A DNA stretch of 64,000 bases from an uncultured Burkholderiales bacterium (GCA_903822825.1 CAIJQQ010000050.1:1-64000); one strand, 5' to 3'. Shown: positions 16,545 to 24,715, counted from the stretch's first letter. The notes: generated by a model not told the origin, from the letters alone. A program made the numbers and translations.

Positions 16545-17345
16545 ATGGCCGAGCGTTTACCAGTGCTGTTTGTTTCGCACGGCTCGCCCATGTTCGCCTT
16601 GAACCCGGGCAGCACGGGCCCGGCTTTGCTGGCCTGGGTGCAGGCGCATGCACCCGCTGAGCACTTGCGCGGCATCGTGATCATGTCACCGCACTGGATG
16701 ACGCGGGGCCTCAGTGTCATGACACACCCCCACCCCACCACCTGGCACGACTTTGGAGGCTTTCCCCCTGCTTTGTACGAGTTGCAGTACCCCGCACCCG
16801 GAGACCCTGCGCTGGCCCAAAGGATGTTGGATTTACTGAGCGCAGCGGGCTTGCCTGCACAAGCCGACCCCTTGCGTCCGTTTGACCATGGCGCCTGGGT
16901 GCCCTTGCGGCACATGTTTCCCAATGCACGGGTGCCCGTGGTGCAGCTGTCTTTGCCCGCCGATGTGGCCACGTCTGATCTGTATGCCATCGGACAGGCC
17001 TTGGCCCCCTTGCGCGAAGAAGGCATCTTGCTGGTGGGTTCGGGCAGCATGACGCACAACCTCTTTGAGCTGCGCCCTGAGGAAGGCCCGACCGACCCCT
17101 ATGTGACGGCCTTTTGCGGCTGGGTGCAAGACACACTCCAGCGCGGTGACCTGGCGGCCATGCTGGACTACCGCCGCACAGCACCGCAGGCCGATCGGGC
17201 GCATCCGACGGACGAACACTTCCGCACAATTTACTTTGCGCTGGGCGCGGCAAGCTGGGGTCAGGCGGACGGGCCCAAGCCCTCATACATCAGCCATGAA
17301 GTGATTTACACAACCCTGTCGATGGACGCTTTCAGCCTGCATTGA
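16545..17345 (+). CDS. DODA-type extradiol dioxygenase (YgiD-like)
   Basis: A 266-residue class III extradiol ring-cleavage dioxygenase, like YgiD / plant DOPA 4,5-dioxygenase. Candidate metal ligands are His in LFVSHGSP (about residue 12) and SPHW (about 48). Further conserved His residues are in PFDHGAWVPL, GSGSMTHNL and HPTDEHF. YgiD-type enzymes open catechol rings using a Zn- or Fe-centre. The true substrate is unknown. It is second in the five-gene operon. Confidence 0.9.
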   Translation: MAERLPVLFVSHGSPMFALNPGSTGPALLAWVQAHAPAEHLRGIVIMSPHWMTRGLSVMTHPHPTTWHDFGGFPPALYELQYPAPGDPALAQRMLDLLSAAGLPAQADPLRPFDHGAWVPLRHMFPNARVPVVQLSLPADVATSDLYAIGQALAPLREEGILLVGSGSMTHNLFELRPEEGPTDPYVTAFCGWVQDTLQRGDLAAMLDYRRTAPQADRAHPTDEHFRTIYFALGAASWGQADGPKPSYISHEVIYTTLSMDAFSLH

Positions 17346-17354
17346 GCGCACCCC

Positions 17355-17741
17355 ATGAACCCGACTGAACTGACCATTTACTTTGACGGCAGCTGCCCCT
17401 TGTGCCGCCGCGAGATCGCGCTGTACCAAGGTCTGCCCCCGCGCGAGGCGCTGCAATGGGTTGATGTGAGTGCAGGGCAGCCCTTGGGCGAAGGCTTGTC
17501 GTGCGAGGCGGCCATGCGGCGCTTTCATGTGCGCGAGCCCGGTGGTCGGCTGCTCAGCGGCGGGGCCGCTTTTGCCCGATTGTGGCGGGCTTTGCCGGGC
17601 TGGCGTGTGCTGGGTTGGTGTTTCGCCTGGCCACCGCTTTCATGGCTGCTGGAACTGACTTACCGCGCTTTTTTGCCCTTGCGGCCCCGGCTGCAGCGTC
17701 TGGCCAAACGTTGGTGGCGCGATCAGCAGACCTCGACATGA
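17355..17741 (+). CDS. DUF393 / DCC-family thiol-disulfide protein
   Basis: A 128-residue protein of the DCC (DUF393) family, named for a conserved D-x-x-CxxC motif that is seen here as YFDGSCPLCRRE near the N-terminus. The family is thought to have a thioredoxin-like fold, with the two Cys as a redox pair. The end is basic (RPRLQRLAKRWWR). It begins 9 bases after the dioxygenase stop, and its own stop overlaps the ATG of the SUMF1 gene. Confidence 0.88.
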   Translation: MNPTELTIYFDGSCPLCRREIALYQGLPPREALQWVDVSAGQPLGEGLSCEAAMRRFHVREPGGRLLSGGAAFARLWRALPGWRVLGWCFAWPPLSWLLELTYRAFLPLRPRLQRLAKRWWRDQQTST

Positions 17742-18457
17742 AGTCTGTGCTGGCTTGGATCTTTGCGATGCTTTGCATGGGCGCCGGGTTGGTGCACGCC
17801 CAGATGGGCGAGCGCGTGGTGCTCGATGGCTTGGGCGGTTTGCAGATCGACCGCACCGAAGTGACGATCGGGCAGTTCGACCGTTATGTGCAGGCCACGG
17901 GTGTGAGCACACGCGCCGAGCTGGAAGGCGGCGGGTTTGAATATGTGGGCGGTTGGCAGCGCCGGGCAGGCTGGAGTTGGCGGCAGCCCGATGGCGAGAT
18001 TGCTTCACCTCAGCTGCCTGCGGTGCACCTCACGCACGCAGAGGCTGCAGCGTATTGCCGCTGGGCTGGGGGACGCTTGCCCACCGCTGCCGAGTGGCGC
18101 CGCGCGGCATTCACCGAACTGCGTGCAGCCCCGCCTGCGCCTTGGGTGCGTGGCAAGACCTACCCCTGGCCCACGGGTGACAGCCCACAAGGGGCCAACA
18201 CCAGCGACCCCGACCCTTGGCCGCGCGCCGCCCCCGTGACGCAGACCCGCGCCGGGGTCAACGGCCTGCACGACATGGGGGCCAATGTGTGGGAGTGGGC
18301 CGCAGATGAGCGTGGCAACGAACGCCAGACCTTGGGAGGCTCCTGGTGGTATCCGGCCTACCAGATGAAGGCCGATGTGGAGGCTTGGAAACCGGCCGAT
18401 GTGTACGTGGTCTACATCGGTTTTCGCTGCGTGTACGACGCAGGGGCCAAGCCATGA
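17738..18457 (+). CDS. Exported SUMF1/FGE-sulfatase domain protein, likely non-FGE
   Basis: A 239-residue protein with a signal peptide (MKSVLAWIFAMLCMGAGLVHAQ) followed by a SUMF1-type C-lectin-like domain: IDRTEVTIGQFDRYV, AAAYCRWAGGRLPTAAEWRRAA, ANVWEWAAD and the terminal YIGFRC. Formylglycine-generating enzymes need a pair of Cys near the end of the fold. Here only the structural GFRC Cys is seen in that region, so oxidation of sulfatases is unlikely and a binding role is more plausible. It overlaps both neighbours by four bases. Confidence 0.85.
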   Translation: MKSVLAWIFAMLCMGAGLVHAQMGERVVLDGLGGLQIDRTEVTIGQFDRYVQATGVSTRAELEGGGFEYVGGWQRRAGWSWRQPDGEIASPQLPAVHLTHAEAAAYCRWAGGRLPTAAEWRRAAFTELRAAPPAPWVRGKTYPWPTGDSPQGANTSDPDPWPRAAPVTQTRAGVNGLHDMGANVWEWAADERGNERQTLGGSWWYPAYQMKADVEAWKPADVYVVYIGFRCVYDAGAKP

Positions 18458-19167
18458 CGCCAACGCTTTTTATGGGCATGTACAGCCTGAGCGAGGGCTA
18501 CCGCGCCCTGGTGATCGGTGCCAGCGGGGCGCTCGGGCAGGCGTTTGTGCAGGCCTTGAAGACTGACCCGCGATGCGGTGAGGTGCAAGCCGTCTCGCGC
18601 GGGCAGCCCTGCGATTGGGACCTGAGCGACGCCCCCAGCCTGACAGTGTTGGCCGCGCAGCTGAAAGGCCCTTGGCACTTGGTGGTGGATGCCACAGGGG
18701 CGCTCACACTGAACGGCCACGGACCTGAAAAACGCTTGCAGGAACTCGATGCCGATCGCCTGCTGCACAGTATGCAGCTCAACGCGGTGGGGCCAGCCAT
18801 CTTGATGCAGCAGCTCAGCGCACAACTGGCCCGGGGTGAGCGGGTCATCTGGGCCAAACTCTCGGCCCGCGTGGGCAGCATCGAAGACAACCGCAAAGGC
18901 GGCTGGTACGGCTACCGCGCTGCCAAGGCCGCACTCAACCAGCTTTTGCAGACCACCGCCATCGAGCTGGCCCGCCAGCGACCGCTGGCTGTGGTCGCAG
19001 CCCTGCAGCCCGGCACCGTGCGCTCGGCTTTGAGTCAGCCGTTTGTCGGTGACGAGGCTTTGGCCCCCGCGCTGTCGGCGCAGCGGCTGCTCGAGGTGCT
19101 GGACGCACTGGCCCCCCAAAGCCGTGCACAGTTTGTGGACCACCTGGGCCAGCCCATTCCCTGGTGA
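18454..19167 (+). CDS. SDR-family oxidoreductase, C-factor-like
   Basis: A 237-residue short-chain dehydrogenase/reductase. The nucleotide-binding loop is VIGASGALGQAF. The catalytic region has Ser in KLSARVGSI and Tyr-x-x-x-Lys in YRAAKAAL. It resembles the CsgA/C-factor subgroup. The start is uncertain: ATG 18454 overlaps the SUMF1 stop, but 18472 or 18478 would better fit the fold. It closes the five-gene operon. Confidence 0.88.
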   Translation: MTPTLFMGMYSLSEGYRALVIGASGALGQAFVQALKTDPRCGEVQAVSRGQPCDWDLSDAPSLTVLAAQLKGPWHLVVDATGALTLNGHGPEKRLQELDADRLLHSMQLNAVGPAILMQQLSAQLARGERVIWAKLSARVGSIEDNRKGGWYGYRAAKAALNQLLQTTAIELARQRPLAVVAALQPGTVRSALSQPFVGDEALAPALSAQRLLEVLDALAPQSRAQFVDHLGQPIPW

Positions 19168-19205
19168 TCGCGCTGCGATTTACCCCCAGTAACTGTGCGC
19201 CAAGT

Positions 19206-19214
19206 TGTGGATAA
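19206..19214 (-). other. Single consensus DnaA box
   Basis: The nine bases TGTGGATAA are an exact reverse complement of the E. coli DnaA box TTATCCACA. The site lies in the 122-bp gap between the convergent SDR and radical SAM genes. No cluster of boxes or AT-rich unwinding element is present, so this is not an origin. It may be chance or a titration site. Confidence 0.35.
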
Positions 19215-19289
19215 CAGTTGGGACAAGCCTTGAAAATCGCATGCCTGTTGACCCGGCGGGCGGTGCCTTAAAAACAGGCGCTTTGCGGA

Positions 19290-21215
19290 TCAGCCCAGTG
19301 CTTTGGCAATCTTGTGACGCTGCACCGTGGTCTTGGGGCACTGGCCTTTGGGCAACTCAAACCACTGGCGCACGTCGTTCTCCATGCCCACGCCGTGCAT
19401 GAAGTTGTAAAGGGCTTTTTTGAGGCCCTCGCCCAGCAGGTCGTGGTCAACGCCCGGCGGCATGGGGGTGGGGTCCACAAAGCCCACATCGTTCTTGGCA
19501 AAGCTGCCTTCTGGCAGGGGCAAAAGCGTCACACCATAGGCTTGCGGGTTCAGCCCCACGGGAGAATGGACGGTGCATACAAAGCGGTGGAAAAAGCCGC
19601 TGTGGATGCAGCCGTTTTCAAACAATTGACGCACATACTCGAGCGCGTCCACCGTGTCTTGCACAGTCTGCGTCGGAAAGCCGTACATCAGGTAGGCGTG
19701 CACCAACACGCCCGCATCGGCAAAGCCTTTGGTGACCTGCGCCACCTGCTCGACCGAGACGCCTTTTTTCATCAGGGCAAGCAAGCGGTCGGACGCCACT
19801 TCGAGCCCGCCCGACATGGCGATGCAGCCGCTTTGCGCCAACAAGTCGCACAGATCGGGCGTGAAGGTTTTCTCAAAGCGGATGTTGCCCCACCAAGAAA
19901 TTTGTACGCCCCGGCGCAGCAGTTCTTCGGCCAGGGCTTTGAGGGCTTTGGGCGGTGCGGCTTCGTCGACAAAGTGAAAGCCGGTTTGGCCCGTTTCGGC
20001 CACGATCTGCTCGATGCGGTCCACCAGGGTGCTGGCGTTGGCGGTTTCGTAGCGGCTGATGTAATCCAGGCTGACGTCGCAAAAACTGCACTTTTTCCAG
20101 TAGCAACCGTGCGCCACGGTGAGTTTGTTCCAGCGCCCGTCGCTCCACAGCCGGTTCATCGGGTTGAGCATGTCGAGCAATGACAGGTATTTGTGCAGCG
20201 GCAAGCCGTCCCAGGTGGGTGTGCCCACCTCTTCAAAGGCGATGTCGGGCTCTTGCAGGTTGATGTACTGCACTTGGCCAGCGTCGTTTTTGATGAAAGT
20301 GCGCTGCAGGCGCTGCGCGCTGCGCTGGCCTTGCAGGTGCTCGATCAGGCTGAGCAAGGGACGCTCGCCACCGTCGAGCGAGATGAAATCCACATGGTCG
20401 AAGACGCGGGCGTCTTTGAGTTCGCGCAACTCGGTGTTGACGAACCCGCCGCCCAGGCCGATGCGAATGCTGGGGTGCGAGCGCTTGATGCATTGGGCGA
20501 TGCGAAATGCCGCATAGACCGAGCCGGGGAAGGGCACCGACAGCAGCACCAGCGTGGGCTGGTGGCGCTCAACGGCCTGCAAGGCCAAGCGCTCCAATGT
20601 GCGGTCGATCAGGTTGGGCGGCTCGGCCAAGGCTTCGGCCAGCGCGTGAAAGCTGGGCTGGCTGGCAGCCAAGCGCTCGGCGTAGCGTACGAATTCAAAA
20701 CCTTCATCGACCGCGTCGCGCAACACATCGGCCAGGTCGTTCAAGTACAGCGTGGCCAAGTGCCGGGCGCGGTCGGTTTGGCCCAACGCACCAAAGGCCC
20801 AGCCGATCGGGTCGCCCGTGCCGTCGTCTTCGTAGGCGTCGAGAGCCGCAAAGCGTGGGCCCTCGGGCAAGAATCCCCGGCCTGCAACGCGGTGGCTCAG
20901 GGTGCTGTCGCGGCCTTGCAAAAAGGCGATCACCGGGTCGATGCTGACGGCGTAATCGTTGAAGTGGTCGAGAAAGAAATTCACCGGACCGGATCGCTCT
21001 TCGAGGGGCAAAGCCAGCGCTGCGTCGCGCAAATCGGTCAGCCCCTTTTTATTCAACAAGGCCAGCACCGTGGCAAGCGCCAGGTCCTCTTGCACCGCGT
21101 CAAAACCCCGTGAACGCAAAAAACCCGTCAGGTAAGCCGTGGACGGGTAGGGCGTGTTGAGCTGCGTCATCGGCGGGATGAGGCTCAAAACTTTGATGGG
21201 ACTGGGGCTGGGCAT
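19290..21215 (-). CDS. B12-binding-domain radical SAM protein
   Basis: A 641-residue protein. The N-terminal part (about 1-270) looks like a cobalamin-binding Rossmann region (IKVLSLIPPMTQLNTPYPSTAYL, VLLSVPFPGSVYAAF, GLGGGFVN). A radical SAM domain follows from about 365. The cluster motif is C371, C376, C379 (AHGCYWKKCSFCDVS), that is Cx4Cx2C rather than the textbook Cx3Cx2C. Downstream are GFHFVDEAAPP and HAYLMYGFPTQT. The reaction is unknown. ATG 21215 was preferred over a TTG nine codons upstream. Confidence 0.88.
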   Translation of the reverse strand: MPSPSPIKVLSLIPPMTQLNTPYPSTAYLTGFLRSRGFDAVQEDLALATVLALLNKKGLTDLRDAALALPLEERSGPVNFFLDHFNDYAVSIDPVIAFLQGRDSTLSHRVAGRGFLPEGPRFAALDAYEDDGTGDPIGWAFGALGQTDRARHLATLYLNDLADVLRDAVDEGFEFVRYAERLAASQPSFHALAEALAEPPNLIDRTLERLALQAVERHQPTLVLLSVPFPGSVYAAFRIAQCIKRSHPSIRIGLGGGFVNTELRELKDARVFDHVDFISLDGGERPLLSLIEHLQGQRSAQRLQRTFIKNDAGQVQYINLQEPDIAFEEVGTPTWDGLPLHKYLSLLDMLNPMNRLWSDGRWNKLTVAHGCYWKKCSFCDVSLDYISRYETANASTLVDRIEQIVAETGQTGFHFVDEAAPPKALKALAEELLRRGVQISWWGNIRFEKTFTPDLCDLLAQSGCIAMSGGLEVASDRLLALMKKGVSVEQVAQVTKGFADAGVLVHAYLMYGFPTQTVQDTVDALEYVRQLFENGCIHSGFFHRFVCTVHSPVGLNPQAYGVTLLPLPEGSFAKNDVGFVDPTPMPPGVDHDLLGEGLKKALYNFMHGVGMENDVRQWFELPKGQCPKTTVQRHKIAKALG

Positions 21216-21345
21216 GGTTTTTGGCAAGAAATCGTGGCCCAAAAGGCGTCTGTGAGCGGCAATTATCGCCCTCAGGCAGGGGTACAGGCCAGAAGGATGA
21301 TTTCTTGTGGCTTAATCATGCTTTGCAATTTTTCTGGAGCCAAAG

Positions 21346-21516
21346 ATGGGCAACAAAATCGTCACCGAAGCAGACCGTAAATTCACACCCCCATTGGCCG
21401 TCTTGCCTGGCGTGACCTTGCCAACCCATGGCCGCGGTCAGCGCGTGAGCCTGGAGCGTGGCGTGGCCACGCGCAGCAAAAAGAACCCTGGCAAGCGTTC
21501 GAAAAAAGGCGGTTGA
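21346..21516 (+). CDS. Small basic protein, 56 residues
   Basis: A short gene from ATG 21346 to TGA 21514-21516, with GGAG about eight bases before the start. The product is strongly basic and ends in a Lys/Arg/Gly tail (RSKKNPGKRSKKGG). The middle carries LAVLPGVTLPTHGRGQRVSL. It has no membrane segment or Cys, and I do not recognise the family. The basic tail suggests RNA or DNA binding, which is inference. A strong terminator follows 41 bases after its stop, supporting a real independent transcript. Confidence 0.7.
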   Translation: MGNKIVTEADRKFTPPLAVLPGVTLPTHGRGQRVSLERGVATRSKKNPGKRSKKGG

Positions 21517-21557
21517 TTCCGTGGGTGCAGCCCGCATTGGCGCGGCTGCCCGAACCG

Positions 21558-21587
21558 AGCCACTGACCCACCGTCAGTGGCTTTTTT
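21558..21587 (+). terminator. Intrinsic terminator after the small basic gene
   Basis: A perfect ten-base-pair stem, AGCCACTGAC (21558-21567) with GTCAGTGGCT (21573-21582), closed by a five-base loop and followed by six T (21582-21587). It ends two bases before the ATG of the J-domain gene. Confidence 0.92.
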
Positions 21588-21588
21588 C

Positions 21589-22716
21589 ATGAGCAGTGAT
21601 CATCCCATTTCCACGGCAACGCCTTCGGTGTATGCCGCACTGAGGGTTCAGGCAAGCCCTGACGCGACATTGAGCGCGGCCCAGCAGCGCTTCAACGCAC
21701 TGCTTGAACGCATGGAGGCCTTGTCTGTTCAGGTGGATCGCTTGCAGGCTTGGTCTGATCGGCACCGCCACACGCATGTGCAGGCGCTGTACCAATCGGC
21801 GCAGCAAATGCGCGCCTTGCGGCACAGCCTGCTGGTTTTCTTGCATGACCAGCTGCAAGGCGAGGCACTGACGGCGCAGCAGCAGCGCATGGCCCGCACC
21901 CAGGTGCGCGCTTTGATCGAGCAGCTCGCGACCAGCACCGACCCGCAGTTTCAGGCTTTGGCCGAGTTGTACCGCCTGGACGAGGACGATCTGGCCGAAG
22001 AGCGCGCCCAAGAGGCCCTGCGATTGCGGGAGCGGATCGAAGAGGCGCTTGGCCAGCCCATCCACAACGCGAACCAGTTCCAGACGCCCGAAGAGATGAT
22101 GGCTGCGGGCATGCGCCAATGGCAGCGCCAGCAGCAGGCCGACGATGAGCGCAAAGCCGTCAAGCGGGCCGCACGCAAGGCGCTCAAAAAGTCTGCGGCG
22201 CATGTGTCGGCCCAAGCCCAGCAGGCAGACGCCCGCGGCGTGATCCGCATCATCTTCCGCCAGTTGGCCAGTGCATTGCATCCGGACCGCGAGCCCGAGG
22301 CGTCAGAGCGCGAGCGCAAGACCGCGCTGATGAGCGAAGTCAACGCGGCCTACGAAAAAAACGACCTTGGCACCTTGCTGCGCTTGCAAATGCAGGCGAC
22401 CCTGACCGGTGCCGCAGGTGCTTCGCGTTTGGCAGATGACAAGCTTGCGGCCATGTGCCAGCTGCTCAAGGCGCAAGTGACGGCACTCGAAGACGATCTG
22501 GCACAAATGGAGTTCACTTTGACGCGCGATCTGTGTGTGCCCGTGAGCGCTCAGCTGTCGGAGGCGGTCATGACGCAGGCACTGAAAGCCCTGCAGGCCG
22601 ACCAGCGCCATGGGGTCGACAGTTTGTCAGCCGATCTGCGCCGAATTCAAAACGAGGTCGAGCTCAAGCGATGGCTCAAAGAACAAAGCCGGGCTTTCAA
22701 AGCCACTTCTGCATGA
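21589..22716 (+). CDS. J-domain-containing protein
   Basis: A 375-residue, largely helical, charged protein with a DnaJ-like domain around residues 215-265. The segment IIFRQLASALHPDREPE carries the His-Pro-Asp motif (231-233) that in J proteins stimulates DnaK ATPase. The helix after it (MSEVNAAYEKNDLGTLLRL) fits helix III/IV. Long coiled-coil-like regions flank it (20-180, 275-370). Start ATG 21589 lies two bases after a terminator T-run with no ribosome site, so initiation is unclear; a GTG at 21577 falls inside the hairpin. The 3' end overlaps the convergent GNAT gene by 20 bases. Confidence 0.82.
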   Translation: MSSDHPISTATPSVYAALRVQASPDATLSAAQQRFNALLERMEALSVQVDRLQAWSDRHRHTHVQALYQSAQQMRALRHSLLVFLHDQLQGEALTAQQQRMARTQVRALIEQLATSTDPQFQALAELYRLDEDDLAEERAQEALRLRERIEEALGQPIHNANQFQTPEEMMAAGMRQWQRQQQADDERKAVKRAARKALKKSAAHVSAQAQQADARGVIRIIFRQLASALHPDREPEASERERKTALMSEVNAAYEKNDLGTLLRLQMQATLTGAAGASRLADDKLAAMCQLLKAQVTALEDDLAQMEFTLTRDLCVPVSAQLSEAVMTQALKALQADQRHGVDSLSADLRRIQNEVELKRWLKEQSRAFKATSA

Positions 22717-23179
22717 AGCTGGCTTGACCCGCCGCCGGGTCGAGCGCGTAAGCTGCAAAGCCAAAGCGCAGGTAGCTCGCCAAGGCGCGTGCGTTGCCTG
22801 TCAGCACCTCGAGCGTGAGCTTGCAGCAGCCACATGCCCGGGCGTGCTCTTGGGCCGCCGCCAGCAAGGCCTGCCCCACGCCCGCGCCCCTGTGCTCGGG
22901 CAAGACGGCGATGTCGTGGATGTTCATGAGTGGCTGGGCCTTGAAGGTCGAATAGCCCTCGATGCAGTTGATGAGGCCCACCGGGACATCGCCCAGCCAT
23001 GCGATGAAGCTGGTCGCCGTGGGGCGCGCGGCCAGGTCGTCGCACAGGCGGTCTTTCACATCCTGCGCCAGCCCCTCGCCGCCGCCCATCGGGTCGCGGG
23101 CATAGGCGTCGAGCAGGACCACCAGCGCTTGGCGGTGGGTGGGGTTTTGGTAATCAACGGGCAGGACGTGCAAGGGCAT
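22697..23179 (-). CDS. GNAT-family N-acetyltransferase
   Basis: A 160-residue GNAT acetyltransferase. The acetyl-CoA-binding motif A is INIHDIAVLPEHRGAGVGQALL, with the R/Q-x-x-G-x-G/A signature, and the later strand LTLEVLTGNARALASYLRFGF fits motif B. The acceptor is unknown. It starts 3 bases after the dadA stop on the same strand, so it is probably cotranscribed with dadA and thus also downstream of the glycine riboswitch. Confidence 0.9.
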   Translation of the reverse strand: MPLHVLPVDYQNPTHRQALVVLLDAYARDPMGGGEGLAQDVKDRLCDDLAARPTATSFIAWLGDVPVGLINCIEGYSTFKAQPLMNIHDIAVLPEHRGAGVGQALLAAAQEHARACGCCKLTLEVLTGNARALASYLRFGFAAYALDPAAGQASFMQKWL

Positions 23180-23182
23180 GGC

Positions 23183-24463
23183 TCAGGCCGCTGCTGGTGT
23201 GGCAGCTGTCAAGAATGATCGGGCATTTTGCCCCATGCCCTGCAACACATGCCCGGCCAGTTGGTGGGCGGTGATGGCCGAGAGCGTCCAGCCCAGGTGG
23301 CCGTGCCCTGTGTTGTAAAACACATTGGCTTTTTTGCCAGCGCCCACGCGCGGCAGCATGTTGGGCATCATGGGGCGCAGACCAGCCCAAGGCACCACGC
23401 GGCGGGTGTCGATGCCCGGGAAGCACTCGTTGACCCATTTGACCAACGGCTGGATGCGGTCGGCACGGATGTCCAGGTCGATGCCGTTGAACTCGGCGGT
23501 GCCCGCCACGCGGAAGCGGTCGTCGCCCAAGCGGCTGGTGACCAGTTTGGTCTCGTCGTCGAGCAAGCTCACCTGCGGCGCAGCGGCTTGGCTGGCGGCT
23601 TCGGGCATGTTGACCGTGATCGAGTAGCCCTTGACGGGGTAGATGTTCAGGCGGTCGCCCAGCTGCGCGGCCAAGCGGCGGCCATGCACGCCAGCGCAGA
23701 CCACGATGCCATCAAAGGTGAGTGTGTCGACTTGGCCTTGGTGCTTGACCTGCACGCTGGCGATCTGGCTGTCAGACTGCACGTTCAGCACTTCGTGCTC
23801 GGTGAGGAACTTCACACCCAGGCGCTCGCAGGCCTGGGCCAAGCCAAAGGTGAACTTGTGGATGTCACCGGTGGAGTCGCTCTCGGTGAAATAACCGCCG
23901 TGGTACTGGCCTTGCAGCGTGGGCTCGATGGCTTTCATTTCTTCGGGTGTCACGGCGCGGCGAGGCAAGCCGCCTTGTGCCAACAGTTTGGAGACTTCGC
24001 CCGCGTGGTCAAAGCCCTTTTTGTCGCGGTAGATGTGCAAGATGCCTTCGCGCTTGTGGTCGAACTCGATGCCCTCGGCCTTGGCCCAGGCAAAGTGGTG
24101 CTCGCGTGAGGCGATGGCCAGTTGTGCCGTGGCGATGGTGTTGTCTTTGTACTTGGGGATCGCGGCCACGAATTCGGCCATCCAGCTGAGTTTGTGCCAA
24201 GTGGGGGCAGGGCTCATCAGCAGTGGGGCGTCGCTTTTGAGCATCCACTTCAGGCCCTTGATGATCGTGGACGGGTGGGTCCAGACTTCGGCGTTGGAGG
24301 CCGACAACTGGCCGCCGTTGGCATAGGACGTTTCCATGCCGGGATAGCGGTTTTTTTCGATCAGCGTGACCTGGATGCCTTGTTGCGCCAGGGCATAGGC
24401 GGAAGTGACGCCAGTGATGCCGCCGCCAACGATGACCATGTGCTTTTTGACAGGATGTGTCAT
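23183..24463 (-). CDS. dadA: D-amino acid dehydrogenase, small subunit type
   Basis: A 426-residue FAD enzyme of the DadA family, which oxidises D-alanine and other D-amino acids to oxoacids and passes electrons to the respiratory chain. The dinucleotide-binding loop is VIVGGGITGVTSAYAL. SYANGGQLSASNAEVWTHP, ESDSTGDIHKFT, FDGIVVCAGVHG, YPVKGYSI and the C-terminal NTGHGHLGWTLS match the family. The leader carries a tandem glycine riboswitch and a terminator-like hairpin, so expression should respond to glycine. Glycine itself is therefore a possible substrate, an inference. Ribosome site GAGAG precedes ATG 24463. Confidence 0.92.
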   Translation of the reverse strand: MTHPVKKHMVIVGGGITGVTSAYALAQQGIQVTLIEKNRYPGMETSYANGGQLSASNAEVWTHPSTIIKGLKWMLKSDAPLLMSPAPTWHKLSWMAEFVAAIPKYKDNTIATAQLAIASREHHFAWAKAEGIEFDHKREGILHIYRDKKGFDHAGEVSKLLAQGGLPRRAVTPEEMKAIEPTLQGQYHGGYFTESDSTGDIHKFTFGLAQACERLGVKFLTEHEVLNVQSDSQIASVQVKHQGQVDTLTFDGIVVCAGVHGRRLAAQLGDRLNIYPVKGYSITVNMPEAASQAAAPQVSLLDDETKLVTSRLGDDRFRVAGTAEFNGIDLDIRADRIQPLVKWVNECFPGIDTRRVVPWAGLRPMMPNMLPRVGAGKKANVFYNTGHGHLGWTLSAITAHQLAGHVLQGMGQNARSFLTAATPAAA

Positions 24464-24500
24464 GGGAGTTCTCTCGATGCAGTCTCAAACCAGTGGGCAC

Positions 24501-24523
24501 GCAGCACACCCCATGTGTGCTGC
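24501..24523 (-). promoter_or_regulatory. Hairpin in dadA leader, probable riboswitch expression platform
   Basis: A perfect nine-base-pair inverted repeat (GCAGCACAC / GTGTGCTGC, five-base loop) lies between the riboswitch and the dadA start, about 40 bases upstream of the ATG. No T-run follows it on the minus strand, so it more likely acts on translation or as an anti-terminator than as a full intrinsic terminator. Confidence 0.6.
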
Positions 24524-24534
24524 ATGACCCCCTC

Positions 24535-24715
24535 TGTTTGAAACCTGAGAGATTCACTGGGCGCTTAACCCAGCTTGCTCCTGCGGTGGGCCGGGATGAC
24601 GAATCCCGGTCGCTCTTCAGAGTGCTTTGTCCACTGCGGTCCTTTTGCCTGAGAGTTTCCGGGGTGGTTGCTCCTTCGGCGTCGAAGGCCATGGGCCTCC
24701 AAGCTCTCCCGCAGT
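24535..24715 (-). promoter_or_regulatory. Tandem glycine riboswitch
   Basis: Read on the minus strand, the leader shows the marks of two glycine aptamers in series. The first (about 24636-24715) has GGGAGAGC, then CCGAAGGAGCAA, then CTCTCAGGCAAAAGGACCG. The second (about 24535-24635) has ACTCTGAAGAGCGACC, CCGCAGGAGCAAG and CTCTCAGGTTTCAAACAGA. These match the conserved gcv-type aptamer elements. It precedes dadA (and the GNAT gene), not a glycine-cleavage operon. Boundaries are approximate. Confidence 0.9.

Noticed and set aside
17738..18457. Formylglycine-generating enzyme activity for the SUMF1 protein
   Set aside because: The catalytic Cys pair is missing; only the GFRC Cys is present in that region.
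19200..19290. Replication origin
   Set aside because: Only one DnaA box, no AT-rich unwinding region, and no dnaA/dnaN nearby; dnaE alone is not an origin marker.
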